DNA of 64,000 bases from Bacilli bacterium (GTDB taxonomy: Bacteria > Bacillota_I > Bacilli_A > RFN20 > CAG-826): positions 496,001-560,000 of the forward strand of contig DAOKYO010000001.1 of NCBI GenBank assembly GCA_035326105.1. Reading direction: 5' to 3'. Shown piece after piece: positions 52,089 to 61,364 of this stretch. The position numbers and the translations under genes were made by a program. Every line of letters starts with the position of its first letter. Position 1 is the first letter of the stretch. The notes beneath the pieces were generated by a model. It saw nothing but the letters and a program-made list of their open reading frames with translations. It was not told where the DNA came from and ran no database searches.

Positions 52089-52585
52089 TGAATTATTGCC
52101 TTTTCTTCATTATAATCGTCCTTTAAAAGAAAACGAAGAATAAAAAGCTAACCGCTAAATAAAATATCAAGCAACATTAAACAGCCATTCATTACTAAAA
52201 AACGATTTCTTATTACATCACTATTCCACGTATCGATATTTTTTGCTAATAAATGTACAGTTGACATTTAATACAAAAATTAAATGAAGAAAAGGGAGTG
52301 TTATGACTATTTATGCAAAAGTCAAAATCATAATAAATTAAGGTGATCAAATTAATTTAAAAGGTTGCGTTTATGTAATGCTCCCTTTTTTAAAGACTAT
52401 TTTTGGTAAAAATTGGTTTTTGAATTTTGCCAAGCAGTTTGATAAATAAAAATTTTTAACAAAATCTTGCATTTGTAAACTTTATTCATATTATCTAAGT
52501 GGTTACATGGAAAACAAATATTTAAGTAAAAAAACCATATGCATTAATATCAATCTTTTAGTTTTGGAGCATAAGTATCTATAGT
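52089..52585. other. AT-rich intergenic region
   Basis: About 500 bases without a conventional gene, much richer in A and T than the flanks. It contains a structured element with a 12-codon frame at 52290-52391. The remainder (52089-52289 and 52392-52585) shows several possible -10 boxes but no clear coding sequence or repeat. Confidence 0.6.
52290..52391 (+). promoter_or_regulatory. Attenuator-like hairpin enclosing a 12-codon frame
   Basis: A 16-bp stem including wobble pairs (52290-52305 with 52374-52389) has a GGGAG/CTCCC core and is followed by T. Its left arm contains a GGGAG ribosome site and the ATG (52303) of a 12-codon frame MTIYAKVKIIIN. Inside the loop lies a second hairpin TAAATTAA/TTAATTTA. 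The whole could be a terminator-attenuator ahead of the ABC exporter operon. Expression of the peptide is unproven. Confidence 0.45.
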
Positions 52586-54331
52586 ATGCAAATTAAGAAA
52601 AACAACTATTGGGTTTTTTTGATTTTCTTTTCCTCAATATTAATTGCGATTTTGCCACCATTAAGTCTTTTATTTATGCAAAATATTATTGAATTGGTAA
52701 CCAATCATTCAATGGAAGACAACTCTAGTTTAGCAAGAATTGCCATATATCTAGGGTTATATGTAAGTACGATTCTTTTTTATCTAGGACTAGGGGTGTT
52801 TTTAAACTATGCGCATAAATGTTTTGATACCCATTGCCAAGGACGCCTCTATATGGATGTATTTAAACGAACTAACGATTTTGATTATGAAGATTTTGAA
52901 TATGCACATTTTTACGATTCGCTTAATGGAGCAATTGAGGGCATCAAGAGTTACGCTCAAAAATATAGAACACAAGCGCTGATTACTTCTAATATCCTTT
53001 CCCTCATATTTACAATTGTTCTTTTTGGTATAACAAATTGGCTGGTGGCAATTGTTGCTGTGGTTTTCTCTTTCTTTTTATTTTTAATTAGTTTAAAGAA
53101 CATTAAGCGAATGGATGGCTTTTGGAGAAAATATATATTGAGAATGCGCTTCCCAAATTATCTATCGGAAGTACTTATTTCTCGGAATTATTCTACCGAG
53201 AAAAAGATATTTAATTATTCTTCAAAATTGAATAGTAGATATCAAGATTTGCATAAAAAAGCAGCTGTTGAAAATATAAAAATGGGCAGGCAAAGATTGA
53301 TTGGGGATGTTTTTGAAAAAGTTCTATCCTCACTTTTCCCAGTTGCAATTTTGATGTTGTATGTCGCTTTAAATAAAAACCGCCCAATTGTTTTTTCCTC
53401 ATTAATCCCTTTATTCCTATTAAGTTTTAATTTGCTCAGCTCAACCAGTTCTCTTGGCTTAAATCTAATAGAGAATCATTTAGCTAAAGATAAACTTAAA
53501 CAACTAAACTCATTTCTTTCAAATTATTATCCTAAGAAAAAAACCAACATAATAGAAAAAAATAATCAATTTTCTTCCCCCTTTCAGTTGCGCTTTGTTG
53601 ATGTTAACTACCAATATAACGGAAACGAAAATTACGTTATAAAAAATCTAAATATCTGTTTTGATTTGACAAAAAAATACGCTCTCGTAGGAGAAAATGG
53701 CTCGGGGAAATCTACGTTTGTAAAACTAATGCTGGGGTTACTTAAACCTAATTCGGGATATATTTATCTTGGAGGGAAATTAATAGAGAATTACACGGAA
53801 GAAGAAAAAAGCCGAATATTCTCAACCGTCTTTCAAAATTTCTATCGATTTCCGCTTTCAATTAAGGAAAATATCGTTTTTGGCAAAGGCAAAGACATCA
53901 GTAGAGAGAAGATTAATTCAGTTTTAGATAAATTGGCCCTTAAAAAAACAATTGATAGGCTAAAAAATGGTATCGATACCGATTTAATGAATATAGATTC
54001 AAATGCTTCCAATGTATCATCCGGCGAATTACAAAAGATATCAATTGCTAGATCGGTTTTGGCTTCGTCTCCCTTTACTATATTAGATGAACCCAATGCA
54101 TCACTAGATCCAATTGTCGAAAGGCAAATGTATGAAATATATGAACAATTGTTTACTCGTGGCTCGCTTTTTATTTCTCATCGCCTTGGAGCTTTGAAAA
54201 ATATGGAGGAAATAATCGTTTTGAAATCAGGGTCGATAGAAGCAAGGGGCTCTCATCAGGATTTATACACTGATAATGACTACTATAGAGAACTCTACGA
54301 TTCACAGAGGAAAATGTATGAAGACGAATAA
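52586..54331 (+). CDS. ABC exporter half-transporter with degenerate signature
   Basis: A 581-residue membrane-ATPase fusion. Five or six hydrophobic segments lie in residues 8-300. The ATPase domain has Walker A GENGSGKST (about 371), Walker B FTILDEPNASLDP and switch His in FISHRLG, but its signature is VSSGELQK rather than LSGGQ. No ribosome site is evident at the usual distance. It overlaps its partner gene by 14 bases. AT-rich composition unlike the flanking housekeeping genes suggests transfer. The substrate is unknown. Confidence 0.88.
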   Translation: MQIKKNNYWVFLIFFSSILIAILPPLSLLFMQNIIELVTNHSMEDNSSLARIAIYLGLYVSTILFYLGLGVFLNYAHKCFDTHCQGRLYMDVFKRTNDFDYEDFEYAHFYDSLNGAIEGIKSYAQKYRTQALITSNILSLIFTIVLFGITNWLVAIVAVVFSFFLFLISLKNIKRMDGFWRKYILRMRFPNYLSEVLISRNYSTEKKIFNYSSKLNSRYQDLHKKAAVENIKMGRQRLIGDVFEKVLSSLFPVAILMLYVALNKNRPIVFSSLIPLFLLSFNLLSSTSSLGLNLIENHLAKDKLKQLNSFLSNYYPKKKTNIIEKNNQFSSPFQLRFVDVNYQYNGNENYVIKNLNICFDLTKKYALVGENGSGKSTFVKLMLGLLKPNSGYIYLGGKLIENYTEEEKSRIFSTVFQNFYRFPLSIKENIVFGKGKDISREKINSVLDKLALKKTIDRLKNGIDTDLMNIDSNASNVSSGELQKISIARSVLASSPFTILDEPNASLDPIVERQMYEIYEQLFTRGSLFISHRLGALKNMEEIIVLKSGSIEARGSHQDLYTDNDYYRELYDSQRKMYEDE

Positions 54332-56066
54332 AACCACATTTACTTTTTATGCCTTTAAGCTGATTCCTTTTTCGTTTTTAACAATGATTATTCTAGAAAT
54401 AATTAATGTCATAGCGGGAGTGATATCCATTTACTCAATTGAGCAAGTGTTTTTTTACTCTTCTGCACTGATTAACAATATTAATGAGGCGACTAACTTT
54501 TACATGTTTATTGGTATTTATGCTTTTTCATTTCTTATGAGCGGACTTTATCTAGTGATTTATAAACGTTATATAATTCAGTTTATTCTTATTCCCTCTT
54601 TTGAAAGAAAAACTAAAATGATGTTGCATGATAAATGTGCGCAAATTTCTTCAGAATTATTTGAAGAACCGAGTATAAACTCGAAATTATTTGAATCAAT
54701 ACATTCGGCAACAAACCTTTTTCGTTTAACCGAGTCCTTTATTTCATTGATTTTTAGCCTTTTGATGATTGTAACAATAACAATATATATCTCTTCATTT
54801 AATGCTTTCTTCTTGTTACTAATTCTTTTTTCGCCAATTCATGCCATTTTGAAGCACTTTTTTGGAACTAAACGCTGGATGAAAACGCATGATGAAATGA
54901 ATATAATTGATCTTCATTTAAAGGAATATGAGAAAGCGATGATGACGAAAGAGGCTGTTAGTGAAATGAGGGTTGCGCATGCTTTCAACGTTATTTTTGA
55001 AAAATATAAAGAAAGCCTCAAAAAAAAGGGAAACTTGGATAGAAAGAATCAAAAAGCGGAACTAATTACAAATTTATACCTTTTGCCCCTTTCTTTGATT
55101 GGGGAAATCGGGGCGATTACTCTGGGATTAGTGTTACTTTATTTTGATCAAATTCGCGGCGAACAATTTGCCGCCTCAATATCAGCTTATTTTATTCTTT
55201 TGGCCTCTTATAACGAACTGGGAGAAACAATCGGCTATTACAACATGTTTAGTTCGATGGTGCGACCTTATTTTGACTTCATGCACATCGCCAATCGCGA
55301 TGGAAACTATAAAAATGATAAACCGAGATCCGAAACCAGTGTTATTGAGTTAAAAAATGTTTATTTTAAGTACCGACCATCTTTTGACTATGTTCTTAAA
55401 AAAATCAATTTAAAAATCAATTCCGGCGACATTGTTGCTATTGTCGGGGAAAATGGATCGGGTAAAACAACCCTTCTAAACATATTAAACGGTACATTTC
55501 TTCCTTCAAGGGGACAAAGTTTCTTTAATGGGGTTAACGTTAAAGCGTACAAGGAAAGTGACCTCTATTCTCAAACCACGATCGTTTCTCAGCAATTTGC
55601 CAAGTATAAAATGACAATTTTAGATAACATAGAAATTGGCGATGCCTTTAATCATAACGAAAATAAAGCCGAAATGCATTTCAAGAATTTTTGCAAATTT
55701 GATGGTATCAACCTTCAAACAAAATTAGGAAGCGAATTTAATGGAAAAGATTTGTCGGGGGGACAATGGCAACGCCTAGCGATTGCCCGCGGTTTTTATA
55801 AGGACTCAAATCTTGTTTTTCTTGACGAGCCAACGAGTGCAATTGATCCAATTGAAGAAAATAAAATTTACTTGGCGTTTGCTAAACTATTAAAAGGAAA
55901 AACGGGGTGTATTGTTACCCATCGTCTTGGGAGCATTAAACTGGCAAATAAAATAATCGTTATGGATAAAGGGGAAATTATTGAAATGGGAACGCATAAA
56001 GAACTGTTGGCAAAACAGGGGGCATATCATCATTTGTGGAAATCACAGAGCGATTTGTTCTTATAA
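54318..56066 (+). CDS. ABC exporter half-transporter with canonical signature
   Basis: A 582-residue partner of the preceding gene. It has membrane helices in residues 10-320 and an ATPase domain with Walker A GENGSGKTT (about 381), signature LSGGQWQR, Walker B LVFLDEPTSAIDP and VTHRLG. The ATG at 54318 has an AGAGGA site 6 bases upstream; a longer upstream frame lies in the partner gene. One canonical and one degenerate half predict an asymmetric heterodimer with a single fully competent ATP site. Confidence 0.9.
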   Translation: MKTNKTTFTFYAFKLIPFSFLTMIILEIINVIAGVISIYSIEQVFFYSSALINNINEATNFYMFIGIYAFSFLMSGLYLVIYKRYIIQFILIPSFERKTKMMLHDKCAQISSELFEEPSINSKLFESIHSATNLFRLTESFISLIFSLLMIVTITIYISSFNAFFLLLILFSPIHAILKHFFGTKRWMKTHDEMNIIDLHLKEYEKAMMTKEAVSEMRVAHAFNVIFEKYKESLKKKGNLDRKNQKAELITNLYLLPLSLIGEIGAITLGLVLLYFDQIRGEQFAASISAYFILLASYNELGETIGYYNMFSSMVRPYFDFMHIANRDGNYKNDKPRSETSVIELKNVYFKYRPSFDYVLKKINLKINSGDIVAIVGENGSGKTTLLNILNGTFLPSRGQSFFNGVNVKAYKESDLYSQTTIVSQQFAKYKMTILDNIEIGDAFNHNENKAEMHFKNFCKFDGINLQTKLGSEFNGKDLSGGQWQRLAIARGFYKDSNLVFLDEPTSAIDPIEENKIYLAFAKLLKGKTGCIVTHRLGSIKLANKIIVMDKGEIIEMGTHKELLAKQGAYHHLWKSQSDLFL

Positions 56067-56285
56067 ACATAGTTATTGTGGCCTTATAAGAAATTTGTTC
56101 CCTGTATGTTAATAGCCTTTTTACTTATTTTTATCCGATATTGCTACACTTGCTTTTAATAAAACATTGAATAAAGTATAAAAACGTAACATATTTGTTA
56201 TAACTAGATTGTTTTTTATTATGGCTATTGTTTTATTATAGCTTTTGGTTATGGTAAAATATGACGATTTGGAAGGACAAATAAT

Positions 56286-57362
56286 ATGGAAGATAGTTTG
56301 CGTAAAAGATTGGAAGTTACAAAGAGACGCCTGGAAGAAATTGACCGGGAGCTTTTAGACCCCCAAATCACCAATGATATTAATCATTTTCGAGCGATAT
56401 CGAAAGAACGCTCCGATATTGAGCCAACGGTCGAAAAGTATAATGAGTATCAAAAAGTGGAAAGCAATCGCAATGATGCTTATGCAATGATGGGAGAATC
56501 CGATCCCGATATTATCGAACTGGGAAAAGAGGAATATCGGCGTTTGGAAGAGGAAGAAAATAGATTGATTGAAGATATTAAGTTACTGCTTATTCCTAAG
56601 GATCCGAATGATGACAAGAATATTGTCGTTGAAATTAGAGGAGCGGTTGGCGGTGATGAGGCCAATATATTTGCGGGTGATTTGTTTAGAATGTATACCC
56701 GTTATGCCGAAAAAAATAATTGGAAAGTGCAAATGGTCGATGAGAACTCTTCTGAGGCTGGAGGCTTTTCGCTGGTTTCATTCATGGTTAAGGGAAAGGG
56801 CGTGTATTCCAAATTAAAATTTGAAAGTGGCGCTCATCGGGTTCAACGAGTTCCTAAGACGGAAGCTTCGGGAAGAATCCACACTTCAACGGCGACAGTT
56901 TTGGTAATGCCTGAAGCCGAGCAAATTGAAGTGGATATCCGTTCGGAAGATTTGCAGGTTGATACTTATCGTTCACAAGGAGCGGGGGGACAAAATGTCA
57001 ACAAGACAGAGTCTGCCGTCCGCATAACTCATATTCCAACCGGAATTGTGGTTTCTTGCCAAGTGGAAAAGAGTCAGATTCAAAACCGAGAAATCGCCAT
57101 GAATATGCTGAGAGCAAAAATTTTGGCGGCTAAAATTTCCGAACAGGAAGAAAAAATCGGCACCGAAAGACGCTTGAAAGTTGGAACCGGTGAAAGAAGC
57201 GAAAAAATCAGAACCTATAATTATCCGCAAAATAGAGTCACCGACCATCGTATTGGTTTTACAACCCAGAAATTGGATCGGGTTATGGAAGGCGAACTCG
57301 AGGAGATTATCGAGGCCTTAATTCACTATGATCAACAGCAAAAAATCGCCGGTGAACTTTGA
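56286..57362 (+). CDS. prfA: Peptide chain release factor 1
   Basis: A 358-residue release factor reading UAA and UAG. GGQ in QGAGGQNVNKTESAVRI (about 232) triggers peptide release, and HRVQRVPKTEASGRIHTS is the family block just before it. The ATG follows a GGAAGGA site. It overlaps prmC, the methyltransferase that modifies this GGQ. Confidence 0.97.
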   Translation: MEDSLRKRLEVTKRRLEEIDRELLDPQITNDINHFRAISKERSDIEPTVEKYNEYQKVESNRNDAYAMMGESDPDIIELGKEEYRRLEEEENRLIEDIKLLLIPKDPNDDKNIVVEIRGAVGGDEANIFAGDLFRMYTRYAEKNNWKVQMVDENSSEAGGFSLVSFMVKGKGVYSKLKFESGAHRVQRVPKTEASGRIHTSTATVLVMPEAEQIEVDIRSEDLQVDTYRSQGAGGQNVNKTESAVRITHIPTGIVVSCQVEKSQIQNREIAMNMLRAKILAAKISEQEEKIGTERRLKVGTGERSEKIRTYNYPQNRVTDHRIGFTTQKLDRVMEGELEEIIEALIHYDQQQKIAGEL

Positions 57363-58209
57363 TAATTTAACCATCGGCGAGGCCTACAATGCCGGCTGTT
57401 CTTGGCTGCCATCAACCATTAACGAAGCCCATCTGCGGTTGCTTTTTTTGGATTATTTGAATTTAGACAACTATTGGGAGTTGAAGAAAAAAGCCAATGA
57501 ACTCCTGCCGACACCAGCCATTTTTACGCGGTGGTATGAACGCTTAATAGCAAATGAACCCCCGCAGTACATAAGTGGAAAGGCTTCTTTCTGTGGACAT
57601 TCATTTAAAGTTGATAGGCGGGTATTGATTCCCCGACCTGAAACCGAAGAATTAGTCATGCTGGCTATTGAAAAAATTAAAAAAAGTTTCCCTAATCAAA
57701 AAATGGTCATTGCTGATATTGGAACTGGATCGGGGGCTATTGCCATTTCCTTGGCTAAGAGTTTTCCTCAAGCCGAGGTTTATGCAACGGATATTTCGCT
57801 ACCGGCTTTAGAATTGGCGCGCGAAAATTCTTTGGCCTTAAATGCAGACGTGACATTTATTTCCGGCGATCTTCTCGATCCCCTGATTGAGCGCGGCATT
57901 AAAGTCGATATTTTAATTTCTAATCCTCCCTACATCGATTCGGATTTAACCATTGACCCTTTGGTTTGGGAAAATGAACCGCATTTAGCGCTTCTAGCTA
58001 AGCCAGGAATTACCAACTATGAAAAAATATTAACTAGGTTATCTCAAATTCAAAAAAATAAGACTATAATCTTTTTTGAGTTTGGAATCGATCAAAAGGA
58101 TTGTTTAGAAGACCTTGTCAGCCGCCGACTGCCGAAGGCAAAATGCACTTTTTATAGAGATATGCAGAATATTGATCGGATGCTGATGATTGAAAGCAGT
58201 CAAAAGTGA
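57328..58209 (+). CDS. prmC: Release factor glutamine methyltransferase PrmC
   Basis: A 293-residue SAM-dependent enzyme that methylates the GGQ glutamine of release factors. The SAM motif is ADIGTGSGAIAISLA (about 129-143), and the catalytic motif is SNPPYI. An N-terminal helical domain (1-90) recognises the factor. The start is uncertain: the ATG at 57328 lies inside prfA and has only a distant GAGG. Confidence 0.95.
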   Translation: MINSKKSPVNFDNLTIGEAYNAGCSWLPSTINEAHLRLLFLDYLNLDNYWELKKKANELLPTPAIFTRWYERLIANEPPQYISGKASFCGHSFKVDRRVLIPRPETEELVMLAIEKIKKSFPNQKMVIADIGTGSGAIAISLAKSFPQAEVYATDISLPALELARENSLALNADVTFISGDLLDPLIERGIKVDILISNPPYIDSDLTIDPLVWENEPHLALLAKPGITNYEKILTRLSQIQKNKTIIFFEFGIDQKDCLEDLVSRRLPKAKCTFYRDMQNIDRMLMIESSQK

Positions 58210-58216
58210 GGCATAT

Positions 58217-58828
58217 ATGGAAACGAAAATTTATTCAGAAAAGCAAATTAACGAAGTGGCAAAGTTTTTACTTTCAGGCGAAGTTGTGTGCTTTCCAACG
58301 GAAACTGTATTTGGGTTGGGAGTAGTTTTTGATGACGAAGAAGCTTTTGCCAAATTGGTGACAGTCAAAAGAAGACCGGCCGATAAGCCATTTACTTTGA
58401 TGTGTGCCGATTCAGAAGATATCGAAAAGTACGCAAAGATCAGTTCTAAGACAAAAGAAATTATTAAGCGATTCATGCCGGGACCATTGACGATTATCGT
58501 TGATGTCCGGGATAATGTACCTAGTTGGGTTACTTTAAATACCGGATCCATCGGTATTCGCATTTCCTCGCTGGATTTAGTCCGCGACTTGATTCGGCAA
58601 TGCGGGAAGCCTCTGTTGGTTCCCTCAGCCAATCGCGCAGGCGAAACACCGGCATATAGCGCCAAGGAAGCGTATAATATATTTAAGGGGGACATACCGG
58701 CTATTATTGACGGAGTTGCGACCAGTCGCGTTCCCTCAACAATAATAAAAATCAGCCAGGATGAATTGACCCTTATACGGCAAGGCACGGTCAGTTTTGA
58801 CGAAATCAAGAAAATTTGGGAGGATTAA
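58217..58828 (+). CDS. L-threonylcarbamoyladenylate synthase (TsaC/YrdC family)
   Basis: A 204-residue YrdC-fold enzyme that makes the activated threonylcarbamoyl group for the t6A tRNA modification. It has FPTETVFGLGV (about 26-36), KRRPADKPFTL (about 50-60), the GPLTIIV segment and a VPSANRAGETPAYS block. The ATG at 58217 has a GTGAGG site. It starts 7 bases after prmC, a common arrangement with prfA. Confidence 0.95.
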   Translation: METKIYSEKQINEVAKFLLSGEVVCFPTETVFGLGVVFDDEEAFAKLVTVKRRPADKPFTLMCADSEDIEKYAKISSKTKEIIKRFMPGPLTIIVDVRDNVPSWVTLNTGSIGIRISSLDLVRDLIRQCGKPLLVPSANRAGETPAYSAKEAYNIFKGDIPAIIDGVATSRVPSTIIKISQDELTLIRQGTVSFDEIKKIWED

Positions 58829-58830
58829 AT

Positions 58831-59280
58831 ATGAAAATCAGTTTGGGCTCCGACCATGGAGGATTTCATTACAAAAATGAAATCAAGGAGCATCTCAATA
58901 AGCTGGGTCATGAAGTAATTGATGTCGGTACTAATTCTACTGATAGTTGCAATTATCCGGAATTTGCCATTCCCGCGGCCGAAAAAGTTGCCAGTGGCGA
59001 AGCTCAATTGGGCTTTCTGGTTTGCACTAGTGGCGAAGGAGTATCAATTGCGGCCAATAAAGTAAAAGGCGTTCGCTGCGGAATCGGCTATGATGACCAT
59101 GTTAGTGAATTTGCCCGGCGGCATAATAATGCCAATATGCTGGCTTTTGGTGAACGAGAGATGAGCCTTAATGATGTATTAAGGCGTGTGGATATTTTTC
59201 TTACCACCCCCTTTGAAGGCGGTAGGCACGCCCTTCGTGTTCAGCAGATTACTGACTATGAAGACAAGCATAGTAAATAG
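58831..59280 (+). CDS. rpiB: Ribose 5-phosphate isomerase B
   Basis: A 149-residue LacAB/RpiB sugar isomerase. It shows GSDHGGFHYKNEIKEHL at the start, the active-site Cys in LVCTSGEGVSIAANKVKG (about 65-82) and ARRHNNANMLAFG (about 97-109). The usual GTGxG active-site loop reads TSGEG here. The ATG at 58831 has a GGGAGGA site. It supplies ribose 5-phosphate, the substrate of prs. Confidence 0.94.
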   Translation: MKISLGSDHGGFHYKNEIKEHLNKLGHEVIDVGTNSTDSCNYPEFAIPAAEKVASGEAQLGFLVCTSGEGVSIAANKVKGVRCGIGYDDHVSEFARRHNNANMLAFGEREMSLNDVLRRVDIFLTTPFEGGRHALRVQQITDYEDKHSK

Positions 59281-59287
59281 TAACTTA

Positions 59288-59317
59288 AAATAGGAAATTT
59301 ACGTTTCCTATTTTTTT
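59288..59317 (+). terminator. Intrinsic terminator of the prfA-rpiB operon
   Basis: A 10-bp stem AAATAGGAAA/TTTCCTATTT (59288-59297 with 59304-59313) with a 6-base loop runs into a T tract. Confidence 0.88.
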
Positions 59318-59358
59318 ATATCGTCCATTTTGCTCTTTAAGTTCCAATCTACTAAGTA

Positions 59359-60507
59359 ATGGATAAAGAATACATCTGTCCGCGATGCGGGAATAAAAAC
59401 AGTCGCTATATCGGCGTGATTAAAGGCCAAAAATATTGTCGCCTATGCATTTCTTTTCAAGGAAAAAGCGCGCCTAGTTATACGCCTCTTCCACATAGAA
59501 ACCATTTTCTTAAGTTAGACTACAAGCTTTCAATTGAGCAAGAAAAAATAGCTCAAAGAATTAAGAAAAACTTTGAAAATAATATAAATACGTTGGTTCA
59601 TGCCGTCACGGGGGCGGGAAAGACAGAGCTGGTTTACTACTCAATGCTCATGGCGTTACATCAAGGAAAACGAGTTGGTTTTGCGATACCGCGTAAAGAT
59701 GTCGTCGTTGAAATTGCCGGCCGTCTTAAAAGCGCCTTTCCTTCATCTGTTATTACCGCGGTGTACGGAGGGCAAAACAGTGATTTAGGCGGTGATATTA
59801 TTGTTTTAACCACGCATCAATTGTATCGCTACGACCACTTTTTTGATTTGTTGATCTTCGATGAAATCGATGCCTTTCCCTATCGTGATTCGATTGTTCT
59901 ATCATCTTTCTTGCGAAAAGCCGTGCGCGGGACAATCATCTACTTATCGGCGACGGTCGATCCAACGGATAAGGCAAATTTTCAAAAGCAAGGAGGCGAA
60001 GTTATAGAGTTATTTCATCGCTATCACGGAAGGCCATTACCGATTCCAAGTATCGTTCAAGGCTGGGGGGTTATCAATTATTGGCATCTTTTTTGGACAG
60101 TGCGCACACTCTTAAAAATGGCAGCTCCCGTCTTTATATTTGTCCCTACAATAGCGATGGCCAAAAAAACTTTCCGGTTTTTAAATATTTTCTTTAAAAA
60201 AGGCAACTACGTTCATAGTCAAAGAAAAAAACGAGCAGAAATAATCGATAGATTTCGCAATCACCAATACCGTTATCTCTGCTGCACAAGCGTCCTTGAA
60301 CGTGGGGTAACGGTTGCCAAACTAAAAGTGATAGTTTTTAATGCCGATCACTATCTTTTTGATCGGGCGACTTTGGTCCAAATAGCCGGTCGGTCGGGAA
60401 GAAAAAGATCCGACCCTATCGGTAGAGTCATCTTTATCAGTGAAACTGTAACGACGGCGATGAAAGATGCCATAAATGACATCAAGGAGAAGAATATTGA
60501 TTTGTAA
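59359..60507 (+). CDS. comFA: ComFA-like DNA helicase
   Basis: A 382-residue superfamily 2 helicase of the DNA-uptake machinery. An N-terminal four-Cys zinc motif (CPRCGNKN and CRLC, residues 7-35) is followed by Walker A VTGAGKTE (about 83-90), DEID (about 169) and YLSATVD (about 193). A VLERGVTV and QIAGRSGRK C-terminal helicase domain ends the protein. No ribosome site is clear before the ATG. It overlaps comFC by 11 bases. Presence of both suggests natural competence genes or their remains. Confidence 0.92.
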   Translation: MDKEYICPRCGNKNSRYIGVIKGQKYCRLCISFQGKSAPSYTPLPHRNHFLKLDYKLSIEQEKIAQRIKKNFENNINTLVHAVTGAGKTELVYYSMLMALHQGKRVGFAIPRKDVVVEIAGRLKSAFPSSVITAVYGGQNSDLGGDIIVLTTHQLYRYDHFFDLLIFDEIDAFPYRDSIVLSSFLRKAVRGTIIYLSATVDPTDKANFQKQGGEVIELFHRYHGRPLPIPSIVQGWGVINYWHLFWTVRTLLKMAAPVFIFVPTIAMAKKTFRFLNIFFKKGNYVHSQRKKRAEIIDRFRNHQYRYLCCTSVLERGVTVAKLKVIVFNADHYLFDRATLVQIAGRSGRKRSDPIGRVIFISETVTTAMKDAINDIKEKNIDL

Positions 60508-61117
60508 GATATGCTTTGCCGATTTTGAATCAACGGGAATTCGTTTATTTCTTGAAATGAATCCAATCGTATGTGAAAAATGTTTTCAGAAAATGAATCC
60601 CCAGTTTTTCCACGGGAAAATCCTAGGATATCCAATCACTTCCATCTATGCATATAATGCCTTTATTCGCGAATTAATCTATCGATACAAGGGAGGTAAA
60701 GATTATGAACTGAAGGAAGTGTTTCTTGCTCCGTATAAGAAGTTGCTGAAGTTTTTTTATCGCGATTATGTACTTGTTCCGGTACCATCCCATATCGAGG
60801 CTGATAAACAAAGAGGATTCAATCATGTGCAAGAAGTATTCTGCAATCTAAAAATACCTATAATAATTGCCGTTAAGAAAACATCTTTGAGCAAACAGTC
60901 TAGTCGACGTTTCTTTGCGCGTAAGCAAATAAAAAATGAGTTGATGCCTATGGATAATTTGGCGGAACTGAAAGGCAAAAAAGTTCTTATCGTCGATGAT
61001 GTGCTTACTACCGGTTTCACGTTAAAAGCGATGATAAAAATCGTGGAACAGGCTAATCCCCGAAAAATAAAAGTACTGACGATCGCTAGACGCATCGGGT
61101 TTCCGACCGAGGATTAG
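60497..61117 (+). CDS. comFC: ComFC-like phosphoribosyltransferase-fold protein
   Basis: A 206-residue ComFC/GntX protein. N-terminal CKIC and CEKC pairs (about 3-6 and 26-29) form a zinc site, and the PRPP-type motif VLIVDDVLTTGFTL lies near residue 165. A TTG start at 60497 is preferred because AAGGAG lies 7 bases upstream; the in-frame ATG at 60476 has no site. It acts with ComFA in uptake of single-stranded DNA. Confidence 0.9.
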   Translation: MICKICFADFESTGIRLFLEMNPIVCEKCFQKMNPQFFHGKILGYPITSIYAYNAFIRELIYRYKGGKDYELKEVFLAPYKKLLKFFYRDYVLVPVPSHIEADKQRGFNHVQEVFCNLKIPIIIAVKKTSLSKQSSRRFFARKQIKNELMPMDNLAELKGKKVLIVDDVLTTGFTLKAMIKIVEQANPRKIKVLTIARRIGFPTED

Positions 61118-61364
61118 TCGCTTTTTATGAAATCAGTGATGGGCGATTAAAGAAATGAAAAACCTCATTTTTTATTTTCACCAATTGAAAAAGAATTATT
61201 CTTTTTTACTATTCGTTAAGCCACAACGATTATTTAGTGTATTAAAAGTCTTTTATCACCCTTATTCTGTTGTTAGAAAGGCCGATAAATGATAATATTT
61301 ATTTCGGTATCATTGTTTATTTATAAACAAAGTATTAGAAAGATAATTTAAGGAAGTAAGATTA
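61118..61364. other. comFC-secA intergenic region
   Basis: No gene is seen in these 247 bases; the hpf gene that often lies here in Firmicutes is absent. An 18-bp perfect palindrome TTGTTTATTTATAAACAA (61313-61330) sits 34 bases before the secA start. A weak terminator AAATGA/TCATTT with a T run lies shortly after comFC. Confidence 0.5.
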
